Shown piece after piece: positions 6,733-10,750 of a stretch of 10,750 nucleotides of DNA. The notes below the pieces were generated by a model. The model was not told where the DNA came from. It made no database searches and worked only from the letters and a program-made list of their open reading frames with translations. The translations under genes were made by a program, and so were the position numbers. Source of the stretch: Chloroflexota bacterium (GTDB lineage Bacteria; Chloroflexota; FW602-bin22; JAMCYS01). Each line of letters opens with the position of its first letter. Position 1 is the first letter of the stretch. The stretch spans positions 1 through 10,750 of the forward strand of contig JAJZQK010000056.1 of assembly GCA_021847625.1 (NCBI GenBank). Reading direction: 5' to 3'.

Positions 6733-6754
6733 GGTGGGCGTCGGATCGCCCACC
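6733..6754. repeat. Hairpin, 8-bp stem, upstream of the hydrolase
   Basis: GGTGGGCG (6733-6740) pairs with CGCCCACC (6747-6754) around loop TCGGAT. It lies about 180 bp upstream of the hydrolase start and could be part of its untranslated leader or a remnant terminator. Its role is not evident. Confidence 0.45.
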
Positions 6755-6859
6755 AGGCGTGCTTCGTGTATCTAGAAACGGACGAGGCGGTCGCTAGTTA
6801 CGGCTAAGTCGTGTGGCAAGCATAGGATATCAGTCCCAGACGCCCGTGTCCAGGCATAT

Positions 6860-6874
6860 CCCCCAAATTGGGGG
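6860..6874. repeat. CCCCCAA-A-TTGGGGG palindrome
   Basis: Seven-base arms CCCCCAA (6860-6866) and TTGGGGG (6868-6874) flank a single A. It is placed directly before the ATGAGT array and the MITE-like element and probably belongs to the same repeat cluster. Confidence 0.5.
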
Positions 6875-6885
6875 GTCGGGGAAGC

Positions 6886-6913
6886 GATGAGTAATGGGTA
6901 ATGAGTGATGAGT
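6886..6913 (+). repeat. ATGAGT-type short direct repeat, copy 2
   Basis: Units GATGAGT, AATGGGT, AATGAGT and GATGAGT follow each other directly. The array resembles 977-1000 and is followed after 9 bp by the MITE-like element, whereas copy 1 is separated from its element by about 170 bp. Confidence 0.65.
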
Positions 6914-6922
6914 CCGCTTCCG

Positions 6923-6996
6923 GTCATTCCCGCGGAAGCGGGAATCCATCCGGTGCGTGGCCATACCGAGGACGGGCCCCCCTGCATGAGGATGAC
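6923..6996. repeat. MITE/REP-like inverted-repeat element, copy 2 (74 bp, right half decayed)
   Basis: The left arm GTCATTCCCGCG and the following GCGGGAATCCATCCGGT match copy 1 (1173-1249) at 30 of the first 32 positions. The right arm keeps only GGATGAC intact; its internal hairpin has mutated. This asymmetry suggests an older or degenerating copy. Confidence 0.75.
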
Positions 6997-7154
6997 GGAG
7001 ACTGCTGCCCGTGGACGCGCTTGCCCGTTCGAACCGGCGGCTTGGACCGTGTTCAGGGTTGGCCCCGGCCGAACGGCACGGTAATTGCTACCTCGGGCTG
7101 TGCCCACCCACCCCGTCGCGCGGAGGAAGGCGGGCATAAACCTTGAGGAGGCAT

Positions 7155-7664
7155 ATGACCTTGGATCGCCCAGCCGCTCGTTACGCTTTGCGCCTTTCCC
7201 TCCTGTGCTTGCTGATCGTCGGTCTGTTCGGCCTCACCGCCTGCCCCAGCCAAGGCGGGTCGGTGACCGCCGATACACCCATCGCAGCCCAGGCCACCGA
7301 GGTGACGACGACGATGACGACCACCGTGGGGCCAGGCTGTAACGTGGTACCCGGCGGCGACGCCAACGCCGGCCGCGCCGCAATCGAGCAGTACAACTGC
7401 GGCAACTGCCACGTCATCCCGGGTATACCGGGAGCCACTGGTACGGATGGCCCCTCCCTTATGGGCTTCGGCAATTCGCCCACGATCGCCGGCGCGGTGC
7501 CGAACAATCCCAGCAACCTGATCCAGTGGATCATGAACCCCAAGTCGGTCAAGCCCAACACGACGATGCCTGATCTGGGCGTCACCGAGACAGACGCCCG
7601 CAACATCGCCGCCTACCTGTGCCAGCTGCACGGCGGACCGACGCCGACGCCGCTCTCTCAATAA
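7155..7664 (+). CDS. Lipoprotein mono-haem cytochrome c
   Basis: A predicted membrane-anchored electron carrier outside the cytoplasmic membrane, 169 residues. ATG 7155 is set by GAGGAGG at 7145-7151. A hydrophobic signal (LSLLCLLIVGLFGLTAC) ends in lipobox LTAC with Cys30 as the lipidated residue. A Thr-rich linker (about 49-58, TEVTTTMTTT) follows. The class I cytochrome c domain has haem motif CGNCH (82-86) and the sixth ligand Met138 in NTTMPDLGVTE, followed by the C-terminal helix TDARNIAAYL. Two further cysteines (C62 and C156) bracket the domain and might form a disulfide. The length and Met-ligated single haem fit a small cytochrome c or a detached oxidase-type domain. It stands alone: no oxidase or reductase gene is in the window, so its partner is unknown. 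Codon use matches the other genes. Confidence 0.9.
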   Translation: MTLDRPAARYALRLSLLCLLIVGLFGLTACPSQGGSVTADTPIAAQATEVTTTMTTTVGPGCNVVPGGDANAGRAAIEQYNCGNCHVIPGIPGATGTDGPSLMGFGNSPTIAGAVPNNPSNLIQWIMNPKSVKPNTTMPDLGVTETDARNIAAYLCQLHGGPTPTPLSQ

Positions 7665-7707
7665 TCGCCGGGGCCAGGCACGCCCCGCCACGGCAACCAT
7701 TTGGCAA

Positions 7708-7730
7708 GGGGCAGGGGAAGCCCCTGCCCC
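7708..7730 (+). terminator. GC-rich hairpin downstream of the cytochrome gene
   Basis: GGGGCAGGGG (7708-7717) and CCCCTGCCCC (7721-7730) form a perfect 10-bp stem with loop AAG, 43 bp past the cytochrome stop. There is no T-tract, so termination is plausible but not certain. The sequence also resembles a common dispersed GGGGCAGGGG repeat. Confidence 0.45.
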
Positions 7731-7880
7731 ACCCGTTCACGGTCCGGCAGCCCGATACCAGCTGCCGGCGATGTGTCTCTGCGCGCGCGACCAGGGCTAC
7801 AGCTGAGGCAACGACCAACCTGCATCCCTGCCACTCATCCACAGGCAAGGCGACGAAGACCCCCAAGCGCCGATACGTTC

Positions 7881-7909
7881 TTGACTGGACCCATGGTCAG
7901 TCGTATAGT
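7881..7909 (+). promoter_or_regulatory. Predicted sigma70 promoter with embedded inverted repeat, for the oxidoreductase gene
   Basis: TTGACT (7881-7886) and TATAGT (7904-7909) are separated by exactly 17 bp, each one base from consensus. The spacer and part of the -35 box form an imperfect inverted repeat, GACTGGACC (7883-7891) against GGTCAGTC (7895-7902), with one bulged base. A repressor bound there would block RNA polymerase. Transcription would start near 7916, giving a leader of about 115 nt. Confidence 0.6.
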
Positions 7910-7980
7910 GGAGCAACGCGGCTACTATCCAGCAGCCACGTTGGCTGATGCTCGGCAGCCATCCAGACGGAGAGACGAAA

Positions 7981-8010
7981 ATGGCTGCTGGGCTCGCTCA
8001 GAAGACTTGA
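7981..8010 (+). CDS. Possible 9-aa leader peptide ahead of the oxidoreductase
   Basis: ATG 7981 begins MAAGLAQKT followed by TGA at 8008-8010. It is preceded by GGAGAG (7969-7974) with a 6-nt spacer, a good ribosome binding site. It is in the same frame as the oxidoreductase gene, separated from it only by this TGA and seven further codons. It could be a leader peptide, or the former start of the gene now cut off by a stop codon. UGA also ends other genes here, so recoding is unlikely. Confidence 0.3.
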   Translation: MAAGLAQKT

Positions 8011-8031
8011 TGGCAACTGGAGGAGGCGACT

Positions 8032-9060
8032 TTGAGACCCGTACGAACTGCGATCATCGGGGCCGGGGCTGTGGTCAGCATGTACCTAGACAATGGGCTC
8101 CTCGATCTACAGACGGCCGGCGAGGTCGATCTGCGGATCGCCTTCTCGCGCAACCGGGAACGGGCGGAGGCTCTCGCCGCCCGCATCGGCGGACACCCGT
8201 GCACGGATCTATCAGCGGTTCTGGAGTCAACAGACATCGAGGCAGTCATTGTCGCTACCCCTCACGCGTCCCACGCGGAGATTGTCTTGGCGGCGACGGC
8301 TGCCGGCAAGCATGTCCTGGTCGAGAAGCCAATGGCCCTCGATCTGTCTCAGGCTCGCGAGATGGTCGCCGCCGCCGCTGCCGCGGGGGTTGTGCTAGGA
8401 GTCTTCGAGAACTACCAGTTCGTGGAGCCGCTCCTGATCGCGCGCAAGATGGTCGCGGAGGGTGTTGTCGGCCAGCTGGCACTAGTAAGGGCGCAGAGGA
8501 CAGCATACCTCGCCGACGTCTGGTTGACCAATCCCTGGCGAGCCGCCAAGGGCCCTGGGGGCGGAATCATCATCGATCAGCTGTGCCATCAGGTTCGCGG
8601 TCTCCGGTTGGTCTCCCAGCAGGAAGTTACTCACGTATCCGCCATGGCGACCTCGGCCAGGCCGGATTTCGAGGCAGAGGACACGGCGGTCGTCAACCTC
8701 AAGCTGGCTAGCGGACTCCTTGGCCAGGTGGCCCTGACCTGGGCGGCGCGGATCCCCGCCGAGCCGGAGCTGCGCCTCGACGGGGCCGAGGGCAGCCTCG
8801 ACGTCTTCCGCTGGCCCGATGGCAGGATTGTATTGCGCCGAGCGGATCTTCCGGGCGGTAGCAAGGTGCTGGTGGAGCGCTCGGACATCTTCTGCTTCAG
8901 GGAGACGTTCCTCGACTTCTTCCGCGCCTGCCGTGAGGAAACGGAGATAGCGATATCGGGCGAAGAAGGGTTCCACGACCTCGCCGTCGTGGAGGCCGTC
9001 CGCCGTTCCCTGGCTACCGGGCGAGTGGAGGAGGTCCCGGTCCTGAGACCGAGGGAGTGA
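8032..9060 (+). CDS. Gfo/Idh/MocA-family NAD(P)-dependent oxidoreductase
   Basis: A predicted cytoplasmic dehydrogenase of sugars, inositols or sugar derivatives, 342 residues (usual length for the family). The TTG start at 8032 is supported by GGAGGAGG (8019-8026) 5 nt upstream and by the N-terminus RTAIIGAGAVVS, which opens the Rossmann fold as expected. The catalytic EKP is at 98-100 (HVLVEKPMALD), preceded by VIVATPHASHAEIVLAA (72-88), typical for the family. The C-terminal substrate domain has GPGGGIIIDQLCHQ (174-187), with D182 and H186 in the usual positions. The second Asp of the family pattern (D-x3-H-x2-D) is Arg189 here, so the substrate pocket may differ. The gene is monocistronic, with its own promoter (7881-7909) and terminator (9065-9090). 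The substrate is unknown; nearby sugar-kinase genes suggest carbohydrate metabolism. Confidence 0.9.
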   Translation: MRPVRTAIIGAGAVVSMYLDNGLLDLQTAGEVDLRIAFSRNRERAEALAARIGGHPCTDLSAVLESTDIEAVIVATPHASHAEIVLAATAAGKHVLVEKPMALDLSQAREMVAAAAAAGVVLGVFENYQFVEPLLIARKMVAEGVVGQLALVRAQRTAYLADVWLTNPWRAAKGPGGGIIIDQLCHQVRGLRLVSQQEVTHVSAMATSARPDFEAEDTAVVNLKLASGLLGQVALTWAARIPAEPELRLDGAEGSLDVFRWPDGRIVLRRADLPGGSKVLVERSDIFCFRETFLDFFRACREETEIAISGEEGFHDLAVVEAVRRSLATGRVEEVPVLRPRE

Positions 9061-9064
9061 GTAT

Positions 9065-9090
9065 ATGGGGCGCCCGGACGGGCGCCCCAT
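9065..9090 (+). terminator. Strong hairpin terminator after the oxidoreductase gene
   Basis: ATGGGGCGCCCG (9065-9076) and CGGGCGCCCCAT (9079-9090) are perfect inverted arms around GA, giving an 11-bp stem with a GGAC loop, starting 4 bp past the TGA stop. A T-rich tail is lacking (GCGTTAGGCT follows). The position directly after the gene, and before an oppositely oriented cluster, supports a terminator role. Confidence 0.65.
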
Positions 9091-9120
9091 GCGTTAGGCT
9101 GATTGGTCAGGCCCGCTAGA

Positions 9121-9230
9121 CTACTTGTTCGCCTGGCTCGGTACCACGAGCACCGTGCCGGACATGCCGAGGTCGCCGTGCAGCACGCACGTGCGTTCTC
9201 CGCGGCGAATCGGACTTCGCCCGAGGTCGC
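9121..9230 (-). pseudogene. C-terminal remnant of a cupredoxin (blue copper) domain, frameshifted
   Basis: Read on the minus strand and ending at TAG 9121-9123, the frame gives ERTCVLHGDLGMSGTVLVV then PSQANK. This is the copper-site end of a cupredoxin: Cys, His three residues later and a GM-x-G methionine, followed by the last beta strand. Upstream of the Cys the matching strand, SGEVRFAAEN, appears in another frame starting just after the stress-protein stop, so a one-base change has broken the gene. Only about 36 residues of a domain of roughly 100 survive, and no start is present. The remnant directly follows the usp gene, so the rest was probably deleted when that junction formed. Confidence is moderate because the match is short. 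Confidence 0.5.
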
Positions 9231-10154
9231 TCACTCCGTGCGCGGGATGGGCACGACCAGGACGGGGCTGAGGCCGCTGGCCACCACGCGGGGGCCGACG
9301 CTACCAGCCCAGAGCCCCTCCCAGCCGGCCCGGCCGTGGGTGGCCAGCACGGCGAGGTCGATGTCGTGGACGGCGATGGCCCGCAGCAGCTCGTGGGCCG
9401 CGTAGCCCCGCCTCACCTCGCTCGCCGTGGCCAAGCCCTCCCGGGCCAAGTCCTCGCCCAGCCTGGCGAGCGCCTCGCGGGCATCCTCTTCCGCCCATTT
9501 CAGCATCTCGGCCGAGGCGTGGGGCAGGAACACGTTGGCAGCCCCCGCTTCGCCGGGCATCGTCTCCGGCGTGGGCACGACGGTTACCAACACCATCTCC
9601 GCCCGGTAAGCCTTGGCGATGCAGCGCGCCAACGGCAGCGCGGCCGCCACGTCCCCGACCTGATCGACGGGCAGGAGAATGCGCGCCACGGTCGAATAGG
9701 GACCGGCCGGCGCGCCCGGTACGACGAGCACGGGCCGTCCCGCCTTCGTAATCACCTGCTGCGCCGTGCGCCCGATCAACCATCCCCGCAATCCCCCTCT
9801 CCCGTGCGCGCAGAGGGCGATCAGATCGCCGTGCAGTTCCTCGGCATGCTCAGCGATGCTTCGCGCCACGTCGTGCTGGGGGTTGTCATGCACGTGGGTC
9901 GCCACCTTCAGGCCCCTGCTCCGCAGGACTTCCGCGACCAGCGCCAGGTAGGCCTCGGCATCCGCGTGGGTGGTCAGGTGGGGCTCGCCGTGGATCGTCG
10001 CCGGCGGCGCCTCCTCCAGCACATGCACCAGCACCAGGCCGGCATCCAGCCTGCCGGCTAGCGATGTCGCCAATGGCAGCACGGCCTCGGCAAGGTGTGA
10101 TCCGTCGAGCATGACGATAATGGAATCCAGGCAAGGGTCGCCTTGTGCGTTCAT
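9231..10154 (-). CDS. Universal stress protein with two tandem UspA domains
   Basis: A cytoplasmic UspA-family protein, 307 residues, probably an ATP-binding stress or transport-associated regulator. Domain 1 covers about residues 10-146 and domain 2 about 156-303. Each ends in the ATP loop: AHGRGGLRGWLIGRT (116-130, with GRT where GS is usual) and THGRAGWEGLWAGSV (272-286, canonical G-x2-G-x9-G-S), each followed by PVLVV. ATG 10154 is chosen rather than the GTG nine codons upstream because it overlaps the mntH stop in an ATGA (10151-10154), the usual sign of translational coupling, and has GGGGGGTTAGG just before it. Pairing with an NRAMP transporter suggests it modulates or senses the transporter; fused or adjacent MntH-Usp pairs are known in other bacteria. 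Domain 2 looks the better nucleotide binder. Confidence 0.92.
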   Translation of the reverse strand: MNAQGDPCLDSIIVMLDGSHLAEAVLPLATSLAGRLDAGLVLVHVLEEAPPATIHGEPHLTTHADAEAYLALVAEVLRSRGLKVATHVHDNPQHDVARSIAEHAEELHGDLIALCAHGRGGLRGWLIGRTAQQVITKAGRPVLVVPGAPAGPYSTVARILLPVDQVGDVAAALPLARCIAKAYRAEMVLVTVVPTPETMPGEAGAANVFLPHASAEMLKWAEEDAREALARLGEDLAREGLATASEVRRGYAAHELLRAIAVHDIDLAVLATHGRAGWEGLWAGSVGPRVVASGLSPVLVVPIPRTE

Positions 10155-10750
10155 CCTAACCCCCCGGTGACAGTGTCCCACAGCAGATAGCCGTTCAAGA
10201 AGATGATCAGGGCTGCGACCAGCCAGGCCGCCACGGTCGTGACGATGTGGTTACGGAGGTCGCCCATGATGTCGCGGCGACTGGTGAACATGATGAGCGG
10301 CACGAGGGCGAAGGGGATGCCGAAGCTCAGCACCACCTGGCTGACGATCAACGTCTGGGTGGGATCGAGCTGCAGAGCGATGACCACCAGCGCCGGCAAC
10401 ATAGTGGCCAGGCGGCGAATCCAGATGGGTATGCTGCGGCGCAGGTAACCCTGCATCACCACCTGCCCGGCCATCGTGCCGACGGCCGACGAGGACAGGC
10501 CCGAGGCGAGCAAGGCCACGGCAAAGACGACGCTGGAGAAGCCGCCCAGCAATGGCGTCAGCGTGCGGTGGGCCTCCTCGATGCTGGCAACGTTGGAGAG
10601 CCCGGTCGCGTGGAAGGTAGCCGCGGCCATGATCAGCATCGCCGCGTTGATGAGGCCGGCCAGGCCCATCGCCAGCACGACATCCATCACCTCCAGATGG
10701 AACAAGCGCCTCGCCCGCGCCACCGTCGGCGCCGGTATGCGGGCCTGGAC
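10151..10750 (-). CDS. mntH: NRAMP-family divalent metal transporter MntH, C-terminal half (cut by window edge)
   Basis: The 199 visible residues, open through the right edge, match the C-terminal half of proton-coupled Mn2+/Fe2+ transporters. Landmarks are AGLINAAMLIMAAATFH, LLASGLSSSAVGTMAGQ, VVMQGYL, RRLATMLPALVVI and SQVVLSFGIPFALVPL. About five transmembrane helices are visible, corresponding to roughly the last five of the family, with a final one near the end (VAALIIFLNGYLL). The metal-binding DPGN and MPHN motifs of helices 1 and 6 lie beyond the window, so metal specificity cannot be judged. The stop (TGA) overlaps the ATG of the universal stress protein by 4 bp, so the two form one operon. 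Any upstream promoter or Mn-responsive element is outside the window. Confidence 0.93.
   Translation of the reverse strand, partial: VQARIPAPTVARARRLFHLEVMDVVLAMGLAGLINAAMLIMAAATFHATGLSNVASIEEAHRTLTPLLGGFSSVVFAVALLASGLSSSAVGTMAGQVVMQGYLRRSIPIWIRRLATMLPALVVIALQLDPTQTLIVSQVVLSFGIPFALVPLIMFTSRRDIMGDLRNHIVTTVAAWLVAALIIFLNGYLLWDTVTGGLG

Larger units (their letters stand above)
6552..7154. other. 603-bp divergent spacer between the hydrolase and the cytochrome gene
   Basis: No believable gene lies here. The left end holds the hydrolase ribosome binding site, and GAGGAGG at 7145-7151 serves the cytochrome gene. Between them are an 8-bp-stem hairpin (6733-6754), a CCCCCAA/TTGGGGG hairpin (6860-6874), the second ATGAGT array (6886-6913) and the second MITE-like element (6923-6996). 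Apparent ORFs at 6772-7137 (minus) and 6901-7146 (plus) translate the repeat. I found no strong promoter for either flanking gene. Confidence 0.7.
7665..8031. other. 367-bp spacer with hairpin, promoter and leader ORF
   Basis: After the cytochrome stop come a GC hairpin (7708-7730), about 150 bp in which I see no gene or clear signal, a near-consensus promoter (7881-7909), a 9-codon leader ORF (7981-8010) and GGAGGAGG at 8019-8026 for the oxidoreductase gene. Long frames crossing this region on either strand have no recognisable protein character. Confidence 0.65.

Noticed and set aside
6772..7146. ORFs on both strands in the divergent spacer
   Set aside because: They translate the second repeat copy (GWIPASAGMT, GHSRGSGNP) and the ATGAGT array; no ribosome binding site or conserved domain.
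7701..8711. 336-codon plus-strand ORF
   Set aside because: It covers non-coding spacer and then the wrong frame of the oxidoreductase; composition is Arg/Pro/Gly/Ser-rich without motifs.
9103..9405. 100-codon plus-strand ORF after the oxidoreductase
   Set aside because: It is antisense to the stress-protein end and to the cupredoxin remnant, with no coding signature of its own.
10155..10181. Upstream GTG start of the universal stress protein
   Set aside because: The extra nine residues are unlike the family N-terminus, whereas ATG 10154 overlaps the mntH stop in a typical coupled arrangement.

Overview
This is a GC-rich (clearly above 60% by eye) bacterial chromosomal window. Codon third positions are strongly G/C biased, GTG and TTG starts occur beside ATG, and the gaps hold several dispersed palindromic repeat families. 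The mix of a split dihydroxyacetone kinase, a secreted GH5-like hydrolase, a lipoprotein cytochrome c and these repeats suggests an environmental, possibly thermophilic bacterium, perhaps Chloroflexota/Thermomicrobia. That placement is inference: no rRNA or phylogenetic marker is present.

Left part, plus strand: the C-terminal two thirds of a thiamine-diphosphate enzyme of the acetolactate-synthase type (2-961), then a 555-bp repeat-filled gap (962-1516), then dhaK (1517-2518) and dhaL (2535-3173) as a tight pair. Directly after dhaL lies a short decayed-looking stretch: a truncated beta-propeller ORF (3176-3781) and a 57-codon ORF with hydrophobic segments (3802-3975). A 32-bp perfect palindrome (3991-4022) and an 18-bp inverted repeat (4064-4081) separate it from the convergent next gene.

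Middle: a minus-strand secreted clan GH-A glycoside hydrolase of 822 residues (4083-6551) ends in two copies of a module about 124 residues long. A 603-bp divergent spacer (6552-7154) carries a second copy of the dispersed repeats. It is followed by a plus-strand lipoprotein cytochrome c (7155-7664).

Right part: a 367-bp spacer holds a GC hairpin, a near-consensus sigma70 promoter with an imperfect operator-like inverted repeat, and a 9-residue leader ORF. It leads into a Gfo/Idh/MocA oxidoreductase (8032-9060) with a strong terminator-like hairpin. The last block is on the minus strand: the C-terminal half of an NRAMP/MntH metal transporter (10151-10750, running off the window) overlaps by 4 bp a tandem-domain universal stress protein (9231-10154). 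Downstream of that sits a frameshifted C-terminal remnant of a cupredoxin (9121-9230).

How the genes fit together: the TPP enzyme, DhaK/DhaL, the sugar-type dehydrogenase and the secreted hydrolase are all compatible with carbohydrate or polyol use, but only dhaK-dhaL and mntH-usp look like true operons. I found no convincing new defence, mobile or regulatory system. The best leads are the duplicated module of the hydrolase, the cupredoxin remnant, the small hydrophobic ORF, the promoter/operator/leader arrangement before the dehydrogenase, and the structured repeats.
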